Shown piece after piece: positions 1-5,286 of a stretch of DNA of 7,903 nucleotides (its first letter is position 1; the number at the start of each line of letters is the position of its first letter). This DNA is from Acidobacteriota bacterium (GTDB lineage: Bacteria; Acidobacteriota; Aminicenantia; Aminicenantales; Aminicenantaceae). The notes under the pieces are model-generated. The model saw nothing but the letters and a program-made list of their open reading frames with translations. It ran no database searches and was not told the origin of the DNA. Position numbers and translations under genes: made by a program. The stretch is from positions 1-7,903 of the forward strand of contig JAUWSR010000175.1 of the NCBI GenBank assembly GCA_030609975.1, given 5' to 3'.

Positions 1-57
1 TCACCCCCCATAGTTGACAAAGCCGGTGATTCAGGGAAAAATGGCAAGGCCTCATGA
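1..57 (+). CDS. C-terminal end of an upstream gene (partial)
   Basis: Frame 1 is open from the first base to a TGA at 55-57 and reads SPPIVDKAGDSGKNGKAS. The other two forward frames are closed almost at once. The TGA overlaps the ATG at 54 (ATGA), the usual sign of translational coupling, so the fragment is best read as the hydrophilic C-terminus of the gene before btuF in the same operon. Eighteen residues are too few to identify a family. The upstream gene could be another cobalamin gene, but nothing visible shows it. Confidence 0.5.
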   Translation, partial: SPPIVDKAGDSGKNGKAS

Positions 58-1001
58 AAAAATCTCGGAACGCTCCCCTTCTCATAGCCATCGGACTGGC
101 AGCACTCGCTGTTTTCCTATATCTTCTGGCTTTCCCAGGGAAAAATTCGCTCTCCTCCAGAGCCTATTATCTGGATACCGCCGGCAGTGAGGGAGGATAT
201 CAGCGGATCATCTGCGCTACGCCCAGTGTGACCGAGATCGTCTTCGCTCTGGGCAGCGGCCAAAGGGTTGTGGGAGTGAGCGATTTTACGTTCTTCCCTT
301 CCGAAGCGAAGGACATGACCTCCATTGGAGGTATGATCAATCCCAACAAAGAAAGGATCATCCATCTCCAACCGGACTTGATCATTTTTCAGGGGAAACA
401 TGAGTCTCTAGCCAGATTTTCGCAGCAGAGCGGGATCCCTTATTTGTCCGTTCCCATCGACAGTCTGCAAGACATTGTTTTGGCCATCCACACAATTGGA
501 CAGAAGTTAGGGGAGGAAGCACGGGCGACTCAGCTCTCAAACACTCTTCAAACAGAACTGCAGGCACTGCGATCCAAGACAGAAGGGCTGCCCGCACCTA
601 AAGTTTTTCTGACACTGGGACATACACCGGGAGATTTGTCCGGCTTGATGACCACAGGGCCGGGGACTTTTCTGCACGAATTGGTAGAATTGGCAGGTGG
701 GAAAAATCTTTTCGACGATGCCTCCGGTCTATATCCACAGATCTCCAAAGAAGCTCTGATCATGCGCCAGCCCGACATTATCATCGAGGTTTTCGCTGAA
801 GGCATCACCCCTAATAACCAGACCCTGCTGCGCAAAGATTGGGAGAGGCTGTCAGATATGCCTGCAGTCAAGACCGGGGACATCCATTTTATCACGGACG
901 ACTTTCTTCTCATCCCAAGCATGAGGGTTGTCCAAACAGCAAAAAAGCTAATAGAGATCATTCACCCTGAGAGTTTAGATGAACAGCTTGATCGAACTTA
1001 A
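54..1001 (+). CDS. btuF: Periplasmic cobalamin-binding protein BtuF-like (Peripla_BP_2 family)
   Basis: This 315-residue protein is the substrate-binding component of a FecB/BtuF-type ABC importer and captures corrinoid in the periplasm. Residues 2-6 are basic, and about 9-27 form one hydrophobic segment with no lipobox cysteine, so it is either a Sec signal peptide or an uncleaved membrane anchor. The first lobe opens with the family pattern at 51-76 (ICATPSVTEIVFALG), and the second lobe carries FLHELVELAGGKNLF at 206-220. E61 and E209 lie where family members place the two glutamates that dock onto permease arginines. The start at 54 overlaps the preceding stop and has only a weak ribosome site (GGCAAGG). 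Its end overlaps btuD by 23 bp. Family is certain; B12 as the ligand is inferred from the riboswitch-controlled receptor downstream. A ferric-siderophore or haem ligand is the alternative. Confidence 0.85.
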   Translation: MKKSRNAPLLIAIGLAALAVFLYLLAFPGKNSLSSRAYYLDTAGSEGGYQRIICATPSVTEIVFALGSGQRVVGVSDFTFFPSEAKDMTSIGGMINPNKERIIHLQPDLIIFQGKHESLARFSQQSGIPYLSVPIDSLQDIVLAIHTIGQKLGEEARATQLSNTLQTELQALRSKTEGLPAPKVFLTLGHTPGDLSGLMTTGPGTFLHELVELAGGKNLFDDASGLYPQISKEALIMRQPDIIIEVFAEGITPNNQTLLRKDWERLSDMPAVKTGDIHFITDDFLLIPSMRVVQTAKKLIEIIHPESLDEQLDRT

Positions 1002-1776
1002 GGATATCCATCACCGATTTCAGGAATCGGAATGGGAGCTCGATCTACCGAATATTCAGCTTTTTCCCGGAGAGATCCTGGGAATAATCGGCCCTAACGG
1101 TTCAGGAAAAACCACCCTGCTGCGAATAGCCGCTGGGATCCTGCGACCTCACCAAGGAATTGCCCTCCTCTGCCGGCAGAACCTCACGCATATGGATAGA
1201 CGAACCGTAGCTCGACATTTGGGATACCTTCCTCAGGAATTGAGCAGCGAGTACGACTTCAGCGTGGAGGACCTGGTGCGCATGGGCCGCTACCCCCATG
1301 TCAGCGCTATGGGAAGACTGGGCCCCACCGATCTCCAGGTCATCCAGGCCAGCCTGGAGGCAACAGGAATGGAGCATCTGCGCCAGAGGAGTCTCTCCAA
1401 ACTATCTGGGGGGGAGAAAACAAGAGCTTTTCTAGCGTCGGTCCTGGCGCAAAAACCCGAACTTCTTCTTCTGGATGAACCCACAGCGGCTCTGGACATG
1501 CATCATCAAGTCCGCTTCTTCCGGCTGCTGCAGAGCCTCGCAGAAAAAGAAATGGGGATAGCCGTGGTTACCCATGACATCAACCTGGCCTCCCTCTTCA
1601 GCCATCGCCTGCTGCTATTAAAAGAAGGCCGCTGCTTAGCCCTCGGCACTCCAGATGAAGTTCTCACCGAGGCCAATGTTCGAGATATCTATGGCGATGA
1701 TATCCTGATGCAATCCCACCCGGAAACGGGAAGCCCTACCCTTTTGGCACGCAAGCCGGAGAAGATAAAAAAATGA
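979..1776 (+). CDS. btuD: Cobalamin ABC transporter ATP-binding protein BtuD-like
   Basis: This 265-residue cytoplasmic ATPase would power corrinoid import as a homodimer under the permease. All ABC motifs are present: Walker A GPNGSGKT at 38-45, Q-loop glutamine at 86, signature LSGGE at 142-146, Walker B LLLLDE at 162-167, D-loop AALD at 170-173 and the switch histidine H199. The stretch VRMGRYPH at 100-107 is typical of the siderophore/haem/B12 ABC ATPase group. Length is slightly above E. coli BtuD (249) because of a C-terminal tail. The start ATG lies 23 bp inside the btuF end, and the stop overlaps the btuC start (ATGA), so the three genes are almost surely co-transcribed and coupled. 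No key residue is missing. Confidence 0.88.
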   Translation: MNSLIELKDIHHRFQESEWELDLPNIQLFPGEILGIIGPNGSGKTTLLRIAAGILRPHQGIALLCRQNLTHMDRRTVARHLGYLPQELSSEYDFSVEDLVRMGRYPHVSAMGRLGPTDLQVIQASLEATGMEHLRQRSLSKLSGGEKTRAFLASVLAQKPELLLLDEPTAALDMHHQVRFFRLLQSLAEKEMGIAVVTHDINLASLFSHRLLLLKEGRCLALGTPDEVLTEANVRDIYGDDILMQSHPETGSPTLLARKPEKIKK

Positions 1777-2762
1777 AAGGCCGGACAATCATCTGGTACG
1801 TTTTGGCCTTCTTGGTGGTCGCCCTGGTCACTCCCTGGATCGGACCGGAAGAGGTGTCGTTTTCAAATATGACAGAGTTCCTTCAGGAAATTCGAACTCC
1901 CGGTGGAGAAATTTTCTGGAACCAACGCCTTCCCCGGGTTCTGCTTGCCCTGCTGGCGGGTGGAACCTTAGCTGTGGTCGGTGCCAGCTTCCAAGTCCTG
2001 TTTCGCAATCCACTGGTGGAGCCCTTTACGCTGCGGATCAGCGGAGGAGCAGCCCTGGGTGCGTTCCTTACCATATCCTTCCCCGGTGTTTGGTTTGTGT
2101 GGGGACCCTTTGGCTCGATCCAGCTTTTCGCAGTTTTGGGGGCTGCAGCTGCTTTGTTCTTTATCTACTCCCTGGCACGCAAGCCCCAAGGGATGTCTGT
2201 CACAACGCTGTTGCTGGCTGGAGTGACGATCAGCATCATATGCGGCGGAGCCATTTTGCTGTTGACCTATCTTGCCAATCCCAATGCTTTGATGGTTTTT
2301 CAACGCTGGATGATGGGGGGATTGGATATCATCGGCTTCCGCGAGCTTTTTTCCTTGGGACCGCTTCTCCTCCCCGGCCTTTACCTGCTCTTCTTCCACG
2401 CCAACGATCTCAACCACATTGCTCTCAGTGAAGAGATAGCTCTCGGTCAGGGAGTGGAGGTTTCACGGGTACGCCGAAACATATTCATCGGCGGTGGCTT
2501 AGCCACAGCTGCAGTCGTCTCCCTGGTAGGACCCATCGCCTTTGTGGGTTTGATCGTCCCCCATGCCGTGAGGAGATTAAGTGGATTTGATCACCGGCTC
2601 GTGCTCCCCGCCGCCTTCTGCCTGGGTGGGACAGCCTTGGCTGTTTGTGACGCATTCGCCCGCACGCTTATTGCTCCCACAGAACTGCCCGTGGGGATCA
2701 TTACGGCTATCATCGGAGGCCCACTCTTTATTCACCTGCTTGTCTCCCGTCGCTGGCGCTAG
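1773..2762 (+). CDS. btuC: Cobalamin ABC transporter permease BtuC-like (FecCD family)
   Basis: This 329-residue inner-membrane permease is close in length to E. coli BtuC (326) and should form the corrinoid channel as a dimer with about ten membrane segments per subunit. Family hallmarks in order are: RLPR at 52-55 (the region where a BtuC arginine docks the binding protein), a FRNPLVEPF loop followed by ISGGAALGAF, GPIAFVGLIVPH at 253-264, and TELPVGIITAIIGGP starting at 303. The usual glycine before the I/V-SGG turn is arginine here (RISGG), a mild deviation. The start overlaps the btuD stop by 4 bp. After the TAG at 2760 there is no strong T-run terminator, only weak hairpins, so some read-through into the next gene is possible. 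It could serve another metal chelate, as FecCD permeases do. Confidence 0.87.
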   Translation: MKGRTIIWYVLAFLVVALVTPWIGPEEVSFSNMTEFLQEIRTPGGEIFWNQRLPRVLLALLAGGTLAVVGASFQVLFRNPLVEPFTLRISGGAALGAFLTISFPGVWFVWGPFGSIQLFAVLGAAAALFFIYSLARKPQGMSVTTLLLAGVTISIICGGAILLLTYLANPNALMVFQRWMMGGLDIIGFRELFSLGPLLLPGLYLLFFHANDLNHIALSEEIALGQGVEVSRVRRNIFIGGGLATAAVVSLVGPIAFVGLIVPHAVRRLSGFDHRLVLPAAFCLGGTALAVCDAFARTLIAPTELPVGIITAIIGGPLFIHLLVSRRWR

Positions 2763-2834
2763 CCCATTCTTCAATTTAGAATATAACGCGTGCCCTCATG
2801 CGGCTCAGACGAACAGGGCCTCTCATTTTCAAGA

Positions 2835-2862
2835 TTGCAAATTTTGGCAGAACAACCATAAT
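2835..2862 (+). promoter_or_regulatory. Candidate sigma70-type promoter for the radical SAM gene
   Basis: A -35-like TTGCAA (2835-2840, 4 of 6 to TTGACA) is followed after 16 bases by CATAAT (2857-2862, 5 of 6 to TATAAT). Initiation would fall near 2869, leaving a leader of about 14 bases before the ATG at 2883. No good Shine-Dalgarno is visible in that leader (only GGC and AAAAG). Assigned from consensus matching only. Confidence 0.35.
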
Positions 2863-2882
2863 TAAATATCGGCAATAAAAGT

Positions 2883-3809
2883 ATGAACAGCCAGCGTCGT
2901 TACAATCGTTTCAGTGACCATCTGCGGAGTAAATTCGGCTGCCGCGTGTACAAGATCTCCTTGGATGCCGGCATGAGCTGTCCCAACCGGGACGGAACCA
3001 TCAGCAAGGACGGCTGCCTCTTCTGCGACCCGGAGGGAGGCTCGGGACGTCAAACTGCCAGATCACAGATTCCACTGACGCAGCAGATCCAAGAGGGGAA
3101 ACTCGGGCTGAAAAGACGATATGGCGCTGAGAAATTCATCGCCTACTTCCAAAGCTACAGCAATACCTATGGCCCTCTGGAAAAACTCCAAGCCTTATAT
3201 GACGAAGCTGTCTCCGATCCGGACATCGTTGGCCTCTCCATCGCCACCCGTCCGGATTGTGTAGCGGAAGGCGTCCTCGACCTTATTCAGGGCTACCAAG
3301 ACAAATACGACACCTGGATCGAGTTGGGTATTCAGACCCTCCGGGAGGAATCCTTGACCTTTATCGAACGCGGACATGGTGCAGACATCATTCGAACCGC
3401 CGCAAAACAGATCAAACAACGAGATATTCAGACCTGTGCTCATCTCATTGTAGGTCTGCCCGGGGAGAACCTGGAAGATATGTTATTGACCATTCAAGGT
3501 GTGTGTGACCTGGGCATCGATGCGGTGAAGTTCCACATGCTCTACGTCACGGAACGTTCCCGCCTATCCGAGAAATATCGGGCAGGTGATCTTCCTCTTT
3601 TGACCAAAGAACAGTATGTGATAACAGTCGTTCGATTGCTGGAAAACCTGGCCCCTTCCATCTTGATTCAACGCTTGGTGAGCGAGGCCCACCCCAAGAT
3701 CCTGGTCGCGCCGGCTTGGCTGAAGCACAAGTCTGAAGTCATTCGCGATATTGAGCAGAGGCTGAAGGAATTGAACACTTACCAGGGCAGACTGTTTCAT
3801 TCATACTAG
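2883..3809 (+). CDS. TIGR01212-family (YhcC/YtqA-type) radical SAM enzyme
   Basis: This 308-residue protein matches the E. coli YhcC family along its whole length and is nearly the same size (309). The 4Fe-4S cluster cysteines are C33, C45 and C48 in an unusual CX11CX2C arrangement typical of this family (CPNRDGT, then GCLFC), not the canonical CX3CX2C. Other family blocks follow: FIAYFQSYSNTYGP, IATRPDC, WIELGIQT, HLIVGLPGE and VKFHMLYV. Family members act in the cytoplasm. From memory, the B. subtilis homologue YtqA (MnmL) is tied to wobble-uridine tRNA modification with its partner methyltransferase YtqB, but no ytqB-like gene is present here, so the reaction stays an inference. It has no evident functional link to B12 uptake. 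The ATG at 2883 gives the N-terminus seen in homologues. Confidence 0.9.
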   Translation: MNSQRRYNRFSDHLRSKFGCRVYKISLDAGMSCPNRDGTISKDGCLFCDPEGGSGRQTARSQIPLTQQIQEGKLGLKRRYGAEKFIAYFQSYSNTYGPLEKLQALYDEAVSDPDIVGLSIATRPDCVAEGVLDLIQGYQDKYDTWIELGIQTLREESLTFIERGHGADIIRTAAKQIKQRDIQTCAHLIVGLPGENLEDMLLTIQGVCDLGIDAVKFHMLYVTERSRLSEKYRAGDLPLLTKEQYVITVVRLLENLAPSILIQRLVSEAHPKILVAPAWLKHKSEVIRDIEQRLKELNTYQGRLFHSY

Positions 3810-3969
3810 ACGCATATATCGTAAGCCGATGTGGTTATAGAAAGAGAAGTTTTTGAATTGCATGATTCCTTAATGACAAAAGGCAATAAGCATCTAGAAT
3901 TATGATTAGGGAGAATAAAAAAAAAGACATATTATACTATTACTTATAGTAACAAGTCCTGAATTCTAC

Positions 3970-3998
3970 TTGACAAAATACAAAATTCAATTTAAATT
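3970..3998 (+). promoter_or_regulatory. Candidate sigma70-type promoter for a short RNA
   Basis: A perfect -35 TTGACA (3970-3975) is followed, after a 17-base spacer, by TAAATT (3993-3998, 4 of 6 to TATAAT). The predicted start is near 4005, immediately before a GC-rich hairpin that ends in nine Ts at 4064. No forward-strand gene follows, so if real it drives only a short RNA or antisense transcription into the NYN gene. A small hairpin (TTACT 3940-3944 with AGTAA 3948-3952) lies just upstream. Confidence 0.38.
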
Positions 3999-4004
3999 AA
4001 TTAT

Positions 4005-4064
4005 GTATCACGATGGCCGGATAGGCAAAGGGTTTCGTCCCGAGCTAATGCCGGCTTTTTTTTT
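4005..4064 (+). ncRNA. Possible short terminated RNA
   Basis: The interval runs from the predicted start of the 3970 promoter to the end of a nine-T run, giving about 60 nucleotides. The fold is an outer GCCGG/CCGGC stem (4016-4020 with 4051-4055), or alternatively GGC/GCC (4024-4026 with 4050-4052), around a GGG/CCC hairpin (4030-4032 with 4039-4041, loop TTTCGT). The internal loop left by the GGC/GCC pairing is AAA on one side and GAGCTAAT on the other. It resembles the 3-by-8 loop of GEMM (c-di-GMP-I) aptamers, but the second helical domain of those riboswitches is absent. It may instead be only a terminator with a promoter-like sequence before it by chance. Confidence 0.28.
4016..4064 (+). 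terminator. Rho-independent terminator, forward strand
   Basis: A GC-rich stem (GCCGG 4016-4020 pairing CCGGC 4051-4055) encloses a small inner hairpin and is followed directly by nine Ts (4056-4064). The T-run exists on the forward strand only; on the reverse strand nothing U-rich follows the hairpin, so it would not terminate the convergent NYN gene efficiently. It could end read-through from the radical SAM gene 200 bases upstream or end a short RNA starting near 4005. Confidence 0.6.
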
Positions 4065-4548
4065 ATCGTTTTTTCAATAATTCCAATTTTGATTTTAAAG
4101 GGGAGAGGTGCAGCATATATTGTGAAAACGGCCTCAATAATGATGAATAATTATTCTGGTCAGGAATGACCAATCTTTCCAGTTTGTCATGTTTTGATAG
4201 ATGTTCAATAAGGCAAGAAAAGTCTCCATCGCCCGATACAATAATGGCTTTTTCATAATTAGGCCATTCGATCATAGTATGAAGCACTAATTCTGCATCA
4301 ACATTGCCCTTCGCTTTTCCTGAAGGGAAAATTAGTGTTGGTTTAAAGATGAGGACATATCCTTTCTTTTGCAGATCCGTATACAATCGCTGATTGTGAG
4401 GAATATACCCGATAAATAAAAATGCTTGAACAACTCCTAATTTATCCTTGAGGTATATGCGGAACCGTTTGTAATTAAGAATCCAACCTTGAGATCGAAT
4501 TGATAGGTTAAGATTCTGGGAATCAATAAATGCGTAATTATTTTTCAT
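4063..4548 (-). CDS. NYN-domain protein (PIN-like putative RNase)
   Basis: With the start at 4548 this is a 161-residue single-domain NYN protein, a PIN-like fold usually linked to metal-dependent RNA cleavage. The acidic residues expected in the active site are present: D9 in FIDSQN (7-12), D84 in GNVDAE (81-86), and D107 and D109 in VSGDGDF (104-110). K80 precedes the GNVD motif. The common form of the first motif is IDGQN; serine replaces glycine here. The frame stays open up to 4716, but the 56 extra residues look non-coding, homologues begin at the MKNN start, and a promoter sits inside the extension. The gene is much more AT-rich than its neighbours (40 G/C in 4441-4560, i.e. a third) and stands alone on the reverse strand, which suggests acquisition. 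Its substrate is unknown; RNA quality control or defence roles are only possibilities. Confidence 0.8.
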   Translation of the reverse strand: MKNNYAFIDSQNLNLSIRSQGWILNYKRFRIYLKDKLGVVQAFLFIGYIPHNQRLYTDLQKKGYVLIFKPTLIFPSGKAKGNVDAELVLHTMIEWPNYEKAIIVSGDGDFSCLIEHLSKHDKLERLVIPDQNNYSSLLRPFSQYMLHLSPLKSKLELLKKR

Positions 4549-4566
4549 GACAATACTGACAAAACT

Positions 4567-4595
4567 AATATACTCTGAAGATGGGACTAATTCAA
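4567..4595 (-). promoter_or_regulatory. Sigma70-type promoter of the NYN gene
   Basis: Read on the reverse strand, TTGAAT (4595-4590, 4 of 6) is separated by exactly 17 bases from TATATT (4572-4567, 5 of 6). Initiation would fall near 4560, only about 11-12 bases before the ATG at 4548, and those bases (GTCAGTATTGTC) contain no Shine-Dalgarno. This both favours 4548 over the upstream start at 4716 and implies near-leaderless translation. Confidence 0.45.
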
Positions 4596-4776
4596 TAAAG
4601 GGGCTAGCAAAAAATCTCTCACAATTTTCCTCAATTTCCACCCACTGACATCCCAGAATGAGCTTATCACGGTAAAAAAGATGAGATCCTGGATAAAACA
4701 AAGGACAAAAAGACAAAAAAGTCAGCTATAAAATAGACTCAACCCTTGAATCAGCAAAAAGTAGCAACAGAGGCTC

Positions 4777-4890
4777 TCAGAAATACTCCCCACTCTCCTC
4801 GGCTGCAATCAGGAGTTTTTGTTGAACAACATGAGGCGGAGGCGGCCGTTCAGCATTAAAGGTCAGTTTGAGATGGCCGATGATTCTCAT
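4777..4890 (-). CDS. Doubtful small ORF, 37 residues
   Basis: On the reverse strand an ATG at 4890 opens a 37-codon frame ending in TGA at 4777. It starts MRIIGHLKLTFNAE, has four prolines in a row in the middle, and ends EESGEYF. A purine-rich GAGGGGAAGG lies about 8-9 bases before the ATG and could act as a ribosome site. I recognise no family. The same frame continues upstream through a TGA and a TAA to another ATG at 4950 that has a much better ribosome site, so the segment may be the intact tail of a gene broken by two stop codons, not a true small protein. The local base composition is closer to that of the main genes than to the NYN gene. Confidence 0.28.
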   Translation of the reverse strand: MRIIGHLKLTFNAERPPPPHVVQQKLLIAAEESGEYF

Positions 4891-4938
4891 CTTCAACGAA
4901 CCTTCCCCTCTGTCTCATCGAAGAAGAGCAAGATCAGG

Positions 4939-4982
4939 TTATAAAATCATTCTCTCCTCCTGTCTATTAGGGTTAGATTATA
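4939..4982 (-). promoter_or_regulatory. Reverse-strand -10, strong Shine-Dalgarno and three-codon ORF
   Basis: Read on the reverse strand, a perfect TATAAT (4982-4977) is followed by AGGAGG (4961-4956), a five-base spacer and ATG (4950-4948). The reading frame is then Met-Ile-Leu and TAA (4941-4939). No good -35 is seen at standard spacing; TTGTCA lies about 21 bases upstream of the -10. The signals look like the start of a real gene or leader peptide, divergent from btuB. Confidence 0.35.
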
Positions 4983-5001
4983 GATGACTCGATTTGCGAA
5001 C

Positions 5002-5033
5002 TTGACAAGAGGAATCGGTTTTGCCAAGATATT
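5002..5033 (+). promoter_or_regulatory. Weak candidate promoter for the riboswitch-btuB transcript
   Basis: TTGACA at 5002-5007 matches the -35 consensus perfectly, and GATATT at 5028-5033 matches the -10 in 4 of 6 positions, but the spacer is 20 bases, longer than ideal. The start would fall near 5040, just before the first strand of riboswitch helix P1, which is where it should be. A second TTGACA occurs at 5040-5045 but has no -10 after it. Confidence 0.3.
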
Positions 5034-5043
5034 GTTTCTTTGA

Positions 5044-5213
5044 CAATTTAAGGAATTTTGGTCTGCGGAGCAGGGAAGCCCGTGTAAGTCGGGCACAGCC
5101 CCCGCTACTGTAAACGGTGACAACTTCCGGAACAGGCCACTGTCCTCTCCGAGGATGGGAAGGCCCGGAAGACGGATGATCCGTGAGTCAGGAAACCTCC
5201 CGCAAATCAATTG
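5044..5213 (+). ncRNA. Cobalamin (B12) riboswitch, RF00174 type
   Basis: The conserved cobalamin aptamer blocks occur in order: GCGGAGCAGGGAAGCCCGTG near 5066-5083, GCCCCCGCTACTGTAA at 5098-5113, ACGGTGACAA at 5114-5123, GGCCACTGTCC at 5135-5145, and ATGGGAAGGCCCGGAAG at 5155-5171. The B12 box is AGTCAGGAAACCTCCC at 5186-5201 (14 of 16 to the published consensus). CAATT (5044-5048) can pair with AATTG (5209-5213) to close P1. Adenosylcobalamin or a related corrinoid should bind and turn the downstream gene off. It sits directly before a terminator and the TonB-dependent receptor gene, which fixes both its orientation and its target. Confidence 0.96.
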
Positions 5214-5214
5214 T

Positions 5215-5250
5215 ACCCATCTTCGGGTGGAAGGTTGGGTGGTTTTTTTT
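5215..5250 (+). terminator. Riboswitch-controlled intrinsic terminator
   Basis: ACCCATCTTC (5215-5224) pairs with GAAGGTTGGGT (5230-5240), leaving one bulged T and a GGGTG loop, and is followed by GG and eight Ts (5243-5250). Two competing pairings can disrupt it. B12-box bases AACCTCCC (5194-5201) can pair with GGAAGGTT (5229-5236) with one mismatch, and GGAAGGT (5229-5235) can pair with ACCTTCC (5251-5257) across the T-run. This fits ligand-induced transcription termination: when corrinoid locks the B12 box into the aptamer, the terminator forms. Confidence 0.7.
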
Positions 5251-5276
5251 ACCTTCCCAGCTTTTCTTCCGACAAC

Positions 5277-5281
5277 GGAGG
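5277..5281 (+). promoter_or_regulatory. Ribosome binding site fixing the btuB start
   Basis: GGAGG stands five bases before the ATG at 5287, an ideal arrangement. It decides the start against an in-frame ATG at 5155, which lies inside the riboswitch and would place structured aptamer RNA and the terminator within the coding sequence. Confidence 0.85.
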
Positions 5282-5286
5282 AAAAC

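Larger units (their letters stand above)
4549..5043. other. AT-rich, gene-poor spacer
   Basis: About 500 bases lie between the NYN start and the btuB riboswitch. Part of it (4567-4595) is the NYN promoter. Positions 4596-4776 show no convincing gene: the reverse frame is open to 4716 but without family or codon support. Positions 4777-4982 hold reverse-strand expression signals and a doubtful short ORF, described separately. Positions 4983-5043 should contain the promoter of the riboswitch transcript. No transposase, tRNA, CRISPR or target-site duplication is recognisable. Confidence 0.5.

Noticed and set aside
19..53. Resemblance of the window start to the 3' end of a cobalamin riboswitch (GTGATTCAGG)
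   Set aside because: The match to the B12 box is partial, and the segment is better explained as an open coding frame that ends by overlapping the btuF start.
1968..2417. 149-codon reverse-strand frame inside btuC
   Set aside because: It is a shadow of the well-supported permease gene; it has no start signal and no recognisable domain.
2787..2819. Hairpins CGCGTG/CATGCG and GCCCT/AGGGC after btuC
   Set aside because: They are short, mutually exclusive and lack a T-run, so a terminator cannot be supported.
4549..4716. 56-residue N-terminal extension of the NYN protein
   Set aside because: The NYN domain starts right at the internal Met at 4548, the extension has no recognisable features, and it contains a good promoter for the shorter form.
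5155..5286. Longer btuB reading frame starting at an ATG at 5155
   Set aside because: This ATG is inside the cobalamin aptamer, and the extra 44 codons run through the riboswitch and terminator. The ATG at 5287 has GGAGG at ideal spacing and is followed directly by a signal peptide.
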